From NCBI GenBank assembly GCA_942491665.1, contig CALOBR010000005.1, positions 1 to 64,000 on the forward strand: DNA of 64,000 bases. The letters are read 5' to 3'. Shown here one piece after another: positions 1 through 8,246 of the stretch. The notes under the pieces were generated by a model. That model made no database searches. It had not been told where the DNA came from and saw only the letters and a list, made by a program, of their open reading frames with translations. The stretch's first letter is position 1; the number at the start of each line of letters is the position of its first letter. The DNA is from CAVQGZ01 sp942491665 (GTDB lineage Bacteria > Actinomycetota > Actinomycetes > Jiangellales > Jiangellaceae). Position numbers and translations under genes: made by a program.

Positions 1-177
1 GCGACTACCTGGACTGAGCCGCAGTAGCGCTCGCCCGGTTTCTCTGCTGGTCAGAGGTCCGTCTGGGCATCCTGGAACGCGGCACGCGGCCGCTGCGGCG
101 ATCAGCCCTCTCAATCCCTTGACGCCCCGGCACGGATGGGTGACCCCCGGGTTCTGAACATCGGCACGGCACGGTCC

Positions 178-214
178 GTACCTCTGCCCGTCACGGTGCG
201 TCGGGCAGAGGTAC
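178..214 (-). terminator. Hairpin overlapping the stop of the MFS gene
   Basis: The arms 178-190 and 202-214 are perfect 13-bp inverted repeats around an 11-nt loop. The stop codon of the minus-strand transporter gene (191-193) lies in the loop. The stem is long and GC-rich without an obvious U tract, as is common for actinobacterial terminators. No gene is evident in 1-177. Confidence 0.65.
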
Positions 215-1285
215 GACGATCGCCGCGACGATGATGAGAACGGGTAGCGCGACGCTCACCACGAGGACGCTGGTGTACGAGCCCTGGGTGTCGAACGCCC
301 AGGCGAACAGCAGGGGTCCGAATGCTGTAGCGCCCACTCCGAGCGCGGTGACGAAGCCGCGGATGGATCCGATGTGGCGGGTTCCGAAGTATCGCGGGAA
401 CGTGGCCGCCTCGACGGCTCGGATGCTTCCTCCAGCCGCCCCGAGCAGGAGCCCGAACAGGATCGCCGACAGCCCTGGCGTCACCCAGATCGCCCAGGCC
501 AGACTCAGCGAAAGCGCACCCATGGCTGCTGTCACCAGCACTTTCGGCGAGAGACGGTCGGCGAGGACGCCCGTCGCCAGCGCCGCCAGCAGGCCTGCCA
601 CAGTCTGCGGCACGAAGTTCGCGGCGGCTTCGACCGTGGATAGGCCTCGGGCGGTCAGGATGCTGATCTGATGGAAGGCAACAGCGGTGACCAGCAGCCC
701 GGACACCATCGTCCCGAGGGTGACGACCCAGAAGTAGCCCGTCCTGCTCGCCTCACGCGTCGTCACCCCAGCTTCCTGGCCCCCAGCGGCGCCGCCCTCC
801 GAGTCTGAGGAGGGGACGGGATGCCTGCCGTCGAGGCGCTGACCGAGGTCGGCGGGACGGTCCCGCATTCCGAACAAGGCGATCGGAACGACGACCAGCC
901 ACACCGCGATGCCCTCCAGCAACCAGGCCGTTCGCCAGCCGAACTCGGCGATGACACCTTCGATGAGCAGTGGAGTGAGCGAGATGCCCATCGAGCCGAT
1001 GGCGCTGACGAGACCGATCGCAGTGCCGCGGCGCCGCTGGAACCATAGGGCTGCTGCCGTCGTCGCGGTCAGGCTCAACGCGCCCTGGCCAGCCAGCCGG
1101 ATCCCGATGAAGCCGACGGTCAGGCCGACAATGGTGCTCACCAAGGAGAGCCCGACGAGCACTGCTCCGAACACCGCTCCGATAGCTGCCATCAGCCGTC
1201 GCACGCCGAACCTGTCCAGCGCCCCGCCCACCCACGGGAGGGCAATCGCGCCAATGAGCGTCCCGGCGAGATAGGCCGTCGACAC
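191..1285 (-). CDS. MFS transporter, 5' end lacking a start (possible pseudogene)
   Basis: Major facilitator superfamily permease; the substrate cannot be told. The GTG at 1285 gives 364 residues that begin at what should be transmembrane helix 2, followed by the loop 2-3 motif GGALDRFGVRR. About ten further hydrophobic segments follow. The same frame stays open upstream to 1462 and reads as family-like protein (FYGWHIVAYSS, then GPGQTVGVSLFVDP), which supplies helix 1. Those 59 upstream codons contain no ATG, GTG or TTG. Either the start has been lost by mutation or frameshift, or an unusual start such as CTG is used. Translation from 1285 would give a carrier missing helix 1, probably non-functional. 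The neighbouring sequence is also full of gene remnants. Confidence 0.7.
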   Translation of the reverse strand: MSTAYLAGTLIGAIALPWVGGALDRFGVRRLMAAIGAVFGAVLVGLSLVSTIVGLTVGFIGIRLAGQGALSLTATTAAALWFQRRRGTAIGLVSAIGSMGISLTPLLIEGVIAEFGWRTAWLLEGIAVWLVVVPIALFGMRDRPADLGQRLDGRHPVPSSDSEGGAAGGQEAGVTTREASRTGYFWVVTLGTMVSGLLVTAVAFHQISILTARGLSTVEAAANFVPQTVAGLLAALATGVLADRLSPKVLVTAAMGALSLSLAWAIWVTPGLSAILFGLLLGAAGGSIRAVEAATFPRYFGTRHIGSIRGFVTALGVGATAFGPLLFAWAFDTQGSYTSVLVVSVALPVLIIVAAIVVPLPDAP

Positions 1286-1465
1286 CGCCGATCGCGAGAG
1301 GTCCAGCTCATCGATGACGGGATCGACGAACAGCGAGACCCCGACCGTCTGACCGGGGCCGGTGGCCGCCAGCGCGATGCTCGAGTAAGCGACGATGTGC
1401 CAGCCGTAGAAGCCCCCGCTGGACAGCGCGGACGTGCGGCGGAGGACGGCGATCCCGTTAGGCTA

Positions 1466-1843
1466 CGGCTCGCCGGACTCCGTCAGCAGCACCGCACGCA
1501 GGCCCGCAGCCGGAGCCCGTGCGACGCCACGCAGCAGTCCCCGGCCAAGTGGCGTCCGGCCGCTCGACCATGACGGGTTTCGGCGGTCGACGGGGGACCG
1601 CCGGCAGACGGTAGGACGAGGTGCCGACACGTCGCCTTCTGTCCAAAGTAGTGCAGGACGATAGGGGTCTGTCGCACGACCGACGGGTCCACCTGCCGTG
1701 TCATGTCGAGAAGAATCGGCTCTGCGGACCACCCGCAGGCTCGATCGGCTGATGCTGACTCCCGCCGTTGCGTGGCCGAGGCAGAGGCGACGGTAGGGCC
1801 GTCCGACCCTGGTGCCGTCTCGGCCCTCGGTGTTGCGTGAGAG
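1466..1843. other. Gap without an intact gene; contains a DUF222 relic
   Basis: I see no convincing intact coding sequence here. The short frames present on both strands lack domain-like sequence or a ribosome binding site. The only recognisable content is the minus-strand DUF222 fragment at 1670-1726. The last stretch must carry the promoter for the secreted-protein pair starting at 1844, but I cannot place it. Confidence 0.5.
1670..1726 (-). pseudogene. Fragment of a DUF222 (13E12-type) gene
   Basis: On the minus strand this stretch reads AEPILLDMTRQVDPSVVRQ. The intact DUF222/HNH protein encoded at 11112-12473 contains AEPILLHIARQAEPSVVRR, so 13 of 19 residues match without a gap. Nothing on either side continues the similarity convincingly, so this is a short remnant of a deleted or heavily decayed copy. 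DUF222/HNH genes are multicopy in many actinobacteria and are often found as fragments. Confidence 0.55.
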
Positions 1844-3844
1844 ATGAACATGGTTCTCAGTGGGCAGTCTTGTCGGCGTCCCGCGGGCCAGGTACTAGCA
1901 GTCGGGGCCGCGGCCCTCGTGCTGGGTGCCGCTGGCCTCGTGAGTCCGCTGGTGTCAGTCGCCACGACTGCTCCTGCCGCCCTGGCATCGGGCGCCGGCG
2001 GCGAGTGGCGCCTAGTCGGAGCCGAGCCGAACCCAACCGGCGATGACTTCGGCAGTACCTGGAGCGGCTCGGTGAGTGAGGCGTCGGCGAACCTGACCAC
2101 CACGATCGGTGAGGCCACTGTCACCGCACGGGCCTCCTGGGACCCACCCGACCCGACCCTGACTCCTGGTGAGCCCTTTCTGCTGTCTGTGACAGCCAGT
2201 GTGAGCGCGACCGGGCCAGGTCCGGCCTACTACAGCCTCACGGTGATCCCAAAGGTAAGCGGGGCGTGGAACCGCAATGTCGGCTCCGTCGTGGCCGAGG
2301 GTCAGTGTGGCGACTCCACGTGGGGCGGGGACCCCATGCAGTGCAGCGCGGACACGACCACGGACGTGATGCAGTTCGATGCCCCGTCCGGCGGCGATAC
2401 CTTCGACATGGGCGTCTCGGTTCTCAACTGTGGTGGTGCGTGTGAGGTGCGCTGGACCTACGAGTGGGTCGACTCGACCGCGCCTGATACAGACGCCGAG
2501 GACGTCCCAGACGCCGAGGGTGCCCACGAAACCGACGGTGCCATCGACCCGTGGACACCGCAGCGATCGGCGCAGCTGCTGGCCGCCTTGCGCGCGGACG
2601 CCGACCTGCTCGACACCCAACGATTCGTCTGGACCGCGGTGATCGAGGCCATCTTCGACGGCCGCCCGGCCGAGGAAGGCCTGCTCGTTCTGCGCGACCT
2701 CACCGACTCGTTCTTCGAGGTCCGCATCAGGCGCCTCGAGCAGGCCGGCGGTGCGTCCGACTCCGACGTCGCCGCGTTGATCGCGCACCTTCGTGACCTG
2801 CGGGCCCTTCGCGCCGCGGAGATCGATCAGTCCATCGCCGACGTGCGGGCTACCGCCGATGACTCCGATGCACTCGACCCCTCGACCGTGCGCACCCTGC
2901 TGACCGACGGGCCCAGCACAACCCAGCGCAGCGATCCGGGCGCGGACGACGCACGCGAGCACGCCGAGGCGGTCGACGTGCTCACCTCGGTACACGACGC
3001 CAATGACCAGCCCGACCTGCACCAAGCGCTCGACGACCAGGCCGTCCGGGCCCTCGACGAACCCCAGCGCGATACCGACCCAGAATCCGATGCCGACAGC
3101 GCCACGCCTACCACGGCACCAGAGCCCGACCAGGCGGGCACGTTCCACGCCGAGGACGCGCTCGACCTTCGCCCTCTGCGCTTCGTCAACGATGGCTTCA
3201 CGCCGGTGACGGTGCGCGCCGAGACCTACCAGCCCCCTGCCGACCTCGGCGGCACGGCGATGTCGAGTGCGTCGACGGTCGTCTTCGTCGACCCCAACCC
3301 GTCGGCCTACCTCGACCTGCCGCGTGGCCGCTACACCTTCTGCTACGACTGGGAGCTGGGCGACGTCGACGGGGACGACATGACCGACTACGCCCACCGC
3401 AGCAGCGGGCCGGTCTCGCTCACCGCCGAGACTCCACGTGACCCTGCGCTGGCACCCACGGTCACGCTAAGCCCCCCGTCGAGAACGTCCACGCCGAACG
3501 GGAGTTGCCCGGGAACGGGTGCAACCGGCGCCGAGCCCGCCGCGCCGCTTACGTCCGCCCAGCGCTCGGCCACCGCCTCAGCCACGTATGCCGTCACGTG
3601 CGACTACGCCGGCGGGTCGCAGCAGATGTTCTCCAAGCAGTACCGGTTCGAGTTCAGTGACGGTACGGCGGTCTGGAACGACGCCGAGGCCGCGCCCATC
3701 GACCTCACGGTGATGGAGCCCAACGTCTACCAGTCCGACGGCGGCAGCTATCGCCTGGAGCTCACCGACTCCGGTTTCGACCTGTTCGCGCTGGCCGGGG
3801 ACGATCCGCAGTTCTGCCGCGCAGTCAGGCAGGGTTCGTCATGA
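1844..3844 (+). CDS. Secreted protein of unknown function
   Basis: 666 residues, not recognised as a known family. The N-terminus has basic residues, then a long hydrophobic Ala/Leu/Val-rich segment (about residues 15-48) ending near AALASG, which looks like a Sec signal peptide. The mature part has three zones. The first is a beta-rich, cysteine-containing region (about 50-210) with the pairs QCGD and NCGGAC. The second is a very acidic, mostly helical region (about 215-410). The third is a beta-rich region (about 420-660) containing RYTFCYDWELGDVDGDD, an Asp-rich stretch that could bind calcium, which is inference. The stop overlaps the next gene's start by ATGA, so the two are probably translationally coupled. 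The start is the first of two close ATGs (1844 and 1850). Confidence 0.75.
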   Translation: MNMVLSGQSCRRPAGQVLAVGAAALVLGAAGLVSPLVSVATTAPAALASGAGGEWRLVGAEPNPTGDDFGSTWSGSVSEASANLTTTIGEATVTARASWDPPDPTLTPGEPFLLSVTASVSATGPGPAYYSLTVIPKVSGAWNRNVGSVVAEGQCGDSTWGGDPMQCSADTTTDVMQFDAPSGGDTFDMGVSVLNCGGACEVRWTYEWVDSTAPDTDAEDVPDAEGAHETDGAIDPWTPQRSAQLLAALRADADLLDTQRFVWTAVIEAIFDGRPAEEGLLVLRDLTDSFFEVRIRRLEQAGGASDSDVAALIAHLRDLRALRAAEIDQSIADVRATADDSDALDPSTVRTLLTDGPSTTQRSDPGADDAREHAEAVDVLTSVHDANDQPDLHQALDDQAVRALDEPQRDTDPESDADSATPTTAPEPDQAGTFHAEDALDLRPLRFVNDGFTPVTVRAETYQPPADLGGTAMSSASTVVFVDPNPSAYLDLPRGRYTFCYDWELGDVDGDDMTDYAHRSSGPVSLTAETPRDPALAPTVTLSPPSRTSTPNGSCPGTGATGAEPAAPLTSAQRSATASATYAVTCDYAGGSQQMFSKQYRFEFSDGTAVWNDAEAAPIDLTVMEPNVYQSDGGSYRLELTDSGFDLFALAGDDPQFCRAVRQGSS

Positions 3845-4368
3845 GCCGGCGCACGAGGAGTTCGGTCCCCGCACGCGCTATCGCCGTGGTGATGGCTGCG
3901 ACCCTGGTCTCGGCCTCGTCCTGTCGGTCTGACCCGGATACGGCGGGAATCGCCGTGCCGCCCTCCGCGGACCAGCGGCAGGTGGTGGACGAGCTCGGCC
4001 AGCCCGCGCGCTTCACCCTCAGCTTCGTCACCGACGGCAGCCCCTCGGAGCAGGGTCGCTACGAGACCTGGCACTACGACAGCGCCGGCATCACCGTCTC
4101 GTTCCTCGACGGCGAGCAGACCGCGTGGCAGGAGAGCCTGCCCGGTGGCGTGGAGGGGCTCGGCGACACGGAGTACCTGCCGGGCTGGTTCGCCCCCGCC
4201 ATGACCATGGAGGAGTTCTTGTCGGCCGTCGGCACGGACGAGTTCGTCGAGCAGCCCGTGTCGGTCACGGCAGCAGACAGCGAGCGGCTGGTGCTGGTGC
4301 AGGGTGTCGTCGCAGGCTTCGACGAGGCGGGGCTGGCCTTCGTGGAGACTGTGCCGCTCACGCGCTAG
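3841..4368 (+). CDS. Small exported protein or lipoprotein, unknown function
   Basis: 175 residues. The N-terminus MSRRTRSSVPARAIAVVMAA followed by a hydrophobic stretch and SASSC resembles a lipoprotein signal, although the lipobox (A-S-S-C) is imperfect. The remainder is a compact mixed alpha/beta domain with WHYDSAGITVSFLDG and no motif I recognise. It starts inside the stop codon of the upstream secreted-protein gene (ATGA at 3841-3844), so both are probably made together and may act together at the cell surface. Its stop codon interlocks with the stop of the minus-strand pseudogene through a CTAG. The small size and lack of catalytic motifs leave its role open. Confidence 0.7.
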   Translation: MSRRTRSSVPARAIAVVMAATLVSASSCRSDPDTAGIAVPPSADQRQVVDELGQPARFTLSFVTDGSPSEQGRYETWHYDSAGITVSFLDGEQTAWQESLPGGVEGLGDTEYLPGWFAPAMTMEEFLSAVGTDEFVEQPVSVTAADSERLVLVQGVVAGFDEAGLAFVETVPLTR

Positions 4369-4774
4369 CCGCAGATGGGCGTGTCCTCACGGGTGTCGCG
4401 GTAGTGGGCGGTGAACCGCAGGTCGGCCAGAAGGTCGACCTGCTCGGTGTCGTCAAGCTTCCGGGACGCGCCTCCGGAGAAGCCGCTTGCATCACCTTCC
4501 CCGCCTCAGCCGGTCCTCAAGAAGTACGAGCCCTCGGCGGGTCGATCGTCGTCCACCCACCGCCGCCACCGGCGTTGGTCCCGCCGAGGAGTGTCCAGTC
4601 CGACACGTCACCGTCCTCGACGTCGTCGAAGACGGCGGCGCCTGCGGGCAGCGCGGTGGCGGGGGCCGCAACCACCAAGCCCGTGATCAGAAACGTCGCT
4701 GATGCTGCGCTGAGCAGTCGCTGAGTGGCTGGTCGCACCGAGGCCCTCTCCTGTGCGTGGCTTGCCCGAGCCAC
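4365..4774 (-). pseudogene. Decayed secreted-protein gene
   Basis: From 4774 the minus strand encodes a good signal peptide (hydrophobic stretch ending ATALPAGAAVFDD) and the start of a mature protein, DVEDGDVSDWTLLGG plus a glycine run. Around 4551-4560 the reading frame changes. The continuation DDRPAEGSYFLRTG follows in the next frame, then a TGA at 4506-4508 where a Trp is expected before GGEGDASGFSGG. The frame then stays open (TEQVDLLADLRFTAHYRD) to a TAG at 4365-4367. This pattern of frameshift, nonsense codon and short length identifies a broken gene. It resembles the N-terminal carbohydrate-binding-like part of secreted actinobacterial glycosidases, which is a weak family guess. The end may belong to a different gene joined by deletion. 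Confidence 0.65.
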
Positions 4775-4895
4775 ACTGAGAAGTCATTGCGACCATGAAG
4801 CCGATGCGCAGAGAACCTCCTCGTCGTCAGAGCCGGGCGGGCAAGGGTCGCGCCGGGTCCGGCTCAGCGCGCTGCTGCCTGGCGTGCGACGTGGC

Positions 4896-4930
4896 TGTGG
4901 GCCTCCCCTGACGCTCGGGGGAGGCCCACA
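4896..4930 (-). terminator. Strong hairpin after fadD
   Basis: Perfect 13-bp stem (4896-4908 with 4918-4930) and a 9-nt loop, starting 16 nt beyond the fadD stop on the minus strand. This is the expected place and shape for an intrinsic terminator. The upstream gap 4775-4945 holds nothing else that I recognise. Confidence 0.8.
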
Positions 4931-4945
4931 CACCACTGATGCTTG

Positions 4946-6772
4946 CTAGGCGTACATCTCGTCCAGCAAGTGGCTGAAGTTCTTCTCGACGTGCTTGCGA
5001 CGCACCTTGAGGCTGGCGGTGAGCTCGCCGTCCTCCTCGGTGAGGTCGCGCGGCAGCACTGCGAACTTCTTGATCGTCTCCCACTTGTTCAGCTGGCCGT
5101 TGAGCGTGTCGATGTCGGCCTGAAGCGCGTCCCGCACCTCCTGGGACTGAGAGATCGTCGCCAGATCGCCGGTGAGCCCGCGCTCATCGGCGAACTTCTG
5201 CAGGGCCTCGGGGTCGAGCGAGATCAACGCCGAGGCGTAGTTGCGGTCGGCGGCGTGCACGACAAGGTTTGACGCGAGTGGCGAGATCACCTTGAACTGG
5301 GCAGCGATCTGACCGGGAGCGATGTACTTGCCACCGGACGTCTTCACCAGGTCCTTCTTGCGGTCGGTGATCTTGAGCCGGCCCTTGTCGTCTAGCTCGC
5401 CGATGTCTCCGGTGGCAAGCCAGCCGTCTGGCAGCAGGGTCTCGGCGTTGACCTCCGGCAGCTTCCAGTAGCCCGCCATGACGTGAGGGCCACGAAGCAG
5501 AACCTCGCCGTCCTCGGCGATCATCACCTGGGTGCCCGGCAGCGGCTGGCCAACGGAGCCGAAGACAATATCGTCGGGACGCACGACGCAGCCGGCTGCG
5601 CTGTTCTCGGTGAGGCCGTAGCCCTCGATGATTGGCAGACCGGCGGCGTCGAACCAACGAGCCACGTCACCGTTGAGCGCGGCAGATCCTGAGATCATCA
5701 CGCGCATGCGGCCGCCAGTCAGCGCCTGGATCTTGGAGAACACCAGCTTCTCGGCCAGAGCCATGCGAGGCCCCGCCATGGGGCCGGGCGACTGTCCGGC
5801 GCGTTGGCGCGCCTTGATCTGCGACGACGCGGCGAAGGCCCAGTCGAAGATCTTGGCCGTGGCTCCACCGGCGTCCTTCGCCTTGGTGTTGGCACCCTGG
5901 TAGATCTTCTCGAAGATGCGGGGCACGCCGGCCATCACCGTCGGACGGACCACCGGCAGGTTCTCCACGATCATCGGGACGCGACCATCGACGTAGCTGA
6001 CGAACCCGATCTGGAAGGCCGCCGAGAGCAGCACCTTGCCGAACGAGTGCGACAGTGGCAGCCACAGGAAGTGGATGTCGTCGGCTTTGATGACACCGAG
6101 CGCGTCCATGCTTCGGCCTTGGAACACCCAGTTGCTCTGCGGGAGCATGACGCCCTTGGGGCGTCCGGTCGTACCCGAGGTATAGATGAGCGTCGCCAGG
6201 GATTCCGGCTTGATGGCGGCCACGGCGTCAGTGACGGCGTTGGGGTTCTCGGCCAGCTTCTGCTCCCCGAGACTCTTGAGGTCGGCCCACGACAGAACCC
6301 TGTCGCCGTCACCCTCCCCGTCGATGAGGATGATCTTGTCCAGACCCGGGATGTCGTCGAGCTGCGACAGCGCCTTCTGCGCCTGCTTGGGGTCCTCGGC
6401 GACGAGAAAGCGCGCCTCCGAGTCGTTCATGATGTAGGCGAAGTCGTCCTCGCCAGTGCTCGGGTAGATGGTCGTGTTCGCGCCGCCGGAGAGCATGACG
6501 GCACCGTCAGCCAGCACCCACTCCGCTCGGGTGTTGCTGGCGATGGCCACCCTGTCCTCGGGCTGAACCCCGAGTGCGAGCAGGCCGGCGGCCAGCGTCT
6601 TCATCTCGTCCCCGGCCTCCTTCCACGATATGACGGTCCAGGTGCCGTCGCCCTTCGGAGACCCGAGGGCCGGTGCGTCCGGCGTCGTGGCGACGCGGTC
6701 GAGGATGAGCTGGGACAGGGTGGGTGACGAGGGGGGCAGGTCGCTTTCGAGCGAGCCGGAAGTCTTGGGCAT
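4946..6772 (-). CDS. fadD: Long-chain fatty acid--CoA ligase (FadD15-like)
   Basis: 608-residue AMP-forming acyl-CoA synthetase that activates fatty acids to acyl-CoA through an acyl-adenylate, in the cytosol or at the membrane face. Motifs in order: P-loop YTSGTTGRPKGV (about residue 180), LPLSHSFGK, GYGLTEN (A5 region), TGDIGELDDKGRLKITDRKK (A7/A8) and a C-terminal lysine region. Length fits the FadD15/AMP-binding subgroup. The start chosen is the ATG at 6772, preceded by GGAGG at good spacing; the frame is open further upstream but that extension looks non-coding. A strong hairpin follows the gene. Together with the WS/DGAT genes near 24-28 kb it suggests active fatty-acid or neutral-lipid metabolism, which is inference. 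Confidence 0.92.
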   Translation of the reverse strand: MPKTSGSLESDLPPSSPTLSQLILDRVATTPDAPALGSPKGDGTWTVISWKEAGDEMKTLAAGLLALGVQPEDRVAIASNTRAEWVLADGAVMLSGGANTTIYPSTGEDDFAYIMNDSEARFLVAEDPKQAQKALSQLDDIPGLDKIILIDGEGDGDRVLSWADLKSLGEQKLAENPNAVTDAVAAIKPESLATLIYTSGTTGRPKGVMLPQSNWVFQGRSMDALGVIKADDIHFLWLPLSHSFGKVLLSAAFQIGFVSYVDGRVPMIVENLPVVRPTVMAGVPRIFEKIYQGANTKAKDAGGATAKIFDWAFAASSQIKARQRAGQSPGPMAGPRMALAEKLVFSKIQALTGGRMRVMISGSAALNGDVARWFDAAGLPIIEGYGLTENSAAGCVVRPDDIVFGSVGQPLPGTQVMIAEDGEVLLRGPHVMAGYWKLPEVNAETLLPDGWLATGDIGELDDKGRLKITDRKKDLVKTSGGKYIAPGQIAAQFKVISPLASNLVVHAADRNYASALISLDPEALQKFADERGLTGDLATISQSQEVRDALQADIDTLNGQLNKWETIKKFAVLPRDLTEEDGELTASLKVRRKHVEKNFSHLLDEMYA

Positions 6773-6857
6773 GGGTGCCTCCGAGTTGCTGATGGGCGGT
6801 TGATGACGTGGGCGGGATTCGAGTGTTGCGCAGTTTGTCCGCAGAGACGCCAGCGCG

Positions 6858-7019
6858 CTAGGCGGGGTCCTCCTTGGGGTCGTCCGTGTCGGTGAGGAGT
6901 TCGACCTCCGCGGCGTCATCCGGGGCTTGCACGCCCGCCGCGAATGCCTCGCCGACCTCTCGACCTGCGTGTTCGAGGTCGTGGTCCATGTCTTCGGCGT
7001 GGTTGCCAGTCGTGCTCAT
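6858..7019 (-). CDS. Small acidic protein of unknown function
   Basis: 53 residues beginning MSTTGNHAEDMDHDLEHAGR and ending DPKEDPA. It has about 16 Asp/Glu against two Lys/Arg, with no hydrophobic segment and no cysteine, so it is soluble and probably largely disordered. A clear ribosome binding site, GGAGGGG, lies six bases before the ATG at 7019, which is the main argument that this is real. It lies upstream of fadD on the same strand with an 85-bp gap, so the two may be co-transcribed. I do not recognise the family. Confidence 0.6.
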   Translation of the reverse strand: MSTTGNHAEDMDHDLEHAGREVGEAFAAGVQAPDDAAEVELLTDTDDPKEDPA

Positions 7020-7179
7020 GCGATCCCCTCCGTGGTTCGGTACCTGCGCCGCCCGGTAGCGGGCAGTGCGCTGTCATCGCAACGTACTGCGGGGCTACGT
7101 GCACGAAGGGCGTTTTAGCCGATTTCGCCACGGTGGATTCGGCCGTCCTTTGCTCGTCCCTCCGACGGGCCGTCCCGCG

Positions 7180-7226
7180 CTAGCCTGCACGCTGATCATC
7201 ACCGCCGTGGCTGCCGCTGCCACGGC
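7180..7226 (+). promoter_or_regulatory. Promoter-like box and leader hairpin before the membrane protein
   Basis: A TAGCCT box lies at 7180-7185. The predicted leader then contains an 8-bp perfect inverted repeat (7204-7211 with 7219-7226, 7-nt loop) that ends two bases before the ATG at 7229. The hairpin could limit ribosome access to the start. The rest of the gap 7020-7228 shows nothing else. Confidence 0.4.
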
Positions 7227-7228
7227 CG

Positions 7229-8122
7229 ATGCGGGCGGATGGCATGCAGACTCTCGGGCAAGAGACGGTGCGGACGTACCGCTACGTCCGCGTCTCGATC
7301 GTGGCGGCGATCGCCCTGCTCGCCACCGGGCTGCTGCTCCAGATCGTCGAGGACGACTGGCAGATCGCCCACTCCATCAGCGCCTACTACTACAGCCCGG
7401 TGCAACCCATGCTCGTGGGCGTGCTGGTGGCGTCCGCGTTCCTGCTGGTCGCGGTGCGGGGCCGGCCGGGCTGGGAAGAGGTGCTGCTCAACATCGCGGC
7501 CATGCTGCTGCCCATCGTGGCCTTCGTCCCGACACCGATCACGGGCGGCTGCATCGACGGGTCACGGTGTGTTCCCGCCGAGGTGCTGCCGGCTGTGGAA
7601 CTGAGCGTCAGCACACTGCTCATCGTAGGAGTGCCCGGTCTTGTCGGTGCACTGGCGGTGTGGCTGGGTCGCGTGTCGGTGGATCGGTCCGCGCGCCTGA
7701 GCATCACCATCGCCGTTCTCGTATGGGTCGTCGTCTCGTGCTGGTACGGCTGGAGCGAGACGTGGATTGGTCGGGAGTCGTTCTTCGCCTATGCCCACTA
7801 CGTGGCCGCTGTTCTTGTGTTCTGCTTCATGGTTGCGGTGGCGTTCATCAACGCTCGCCGATCCAAACGCAGCGTCAGCATCGCGGGCTCCCGTGTGCCG
7901 TACAGGCTGCTCTACACCGCCATTGCGCTCGCCATGGCTCTCGTCATCGTCGGTGCGCTGGGCTACGGCGTGGCCAACGACTGGCCGACCGACACCACGC
8001 TCATCTTCTGGGTCGAGGCGGCGTTGCTGGCACTGTTCGCCCTGTTCTGGGTCGTGCAGACGGCGGAGTTCTGGAACCTCGGCCTACCCGAACAGGCGTG
8101 TGAGGCGCCTGGGACCGCCTGA
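7229..8122 (+). CDS. Polytopic membrane protein of unknown function
   Basis: 297 residues with about seven or eight hydrophobic segments spread over the length (for example IVAAIALLATGLLLQIV near residue 24, and LLNIAAMLLPIVAFVP). Between them are short conserved-looking loops such as HSISAYYYSPVQPMLVG and the cysteine-containing GGCIDGSRCVPAE. The architecture recalls DUF998-like integral membrane proteins, but I see no diagnostic motif and do not claim a function. Start candidates are the ATGs at 7229 and 7244; the second gives MQTLGQETVRTYRYVR. The stop is followed by about 120 bp to the NmrA-like gene, which has its own ribosome binding site. Confidence 0.7.
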   Translation: MRADGMQTLGQETVRTYRYVRVSIVAAIALLATGLLLQIVEDDWQIAHSISAYYYSPVQPMLVGVLVASAFLLVAVRGRPGWEEVLLNIAAMLLPIVAFVPTPITGGCIDGSRCVPAEVLPAVELSVSTLLIVGVPGLVGALAVWLGRVSVDRSARLSITIAVLVWVVVSCWYGWSETWIGRESFFAYAHYVAAVLVFCFMVAVAFINARRSKRSVSIAGSRVPYRLLYTAIALAMALVIVGALGYGVANDWPTDTTLIFWVEAALLALFALFWVVQTAEFWNLGLPEQACEAPGTA

Positions 8123-8246
8123 CCTTCGCGGGGAAGCCCAGGGCGCAGGCGCTACCAGCCTCGGTCTCTCGAGGGGCGGTCAGCGCGAGGGGCTGGTAGA
8201 CCGACCGGTGAGCGCACCAAGCGCCCACCCCGATAAGGAGGCACAC

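Noticed and set aside
1..15. Possible end of a plus-strand gene (Asp-Tyr-Leu-Asp then TGA at 13-15)
   Set aside because: Four codons are too few to support a gene; the upstream sequence is outside the window.
2012..3397. Long minus-strand frame opposite the secreted protein
   Set aside because: No ribosome binding site or recognisable domain, repetitive Gly/Val/Arg composition typical of antisense frames in GC-rich DNA, and the plus strand encodes a clear signal-peptide protein.
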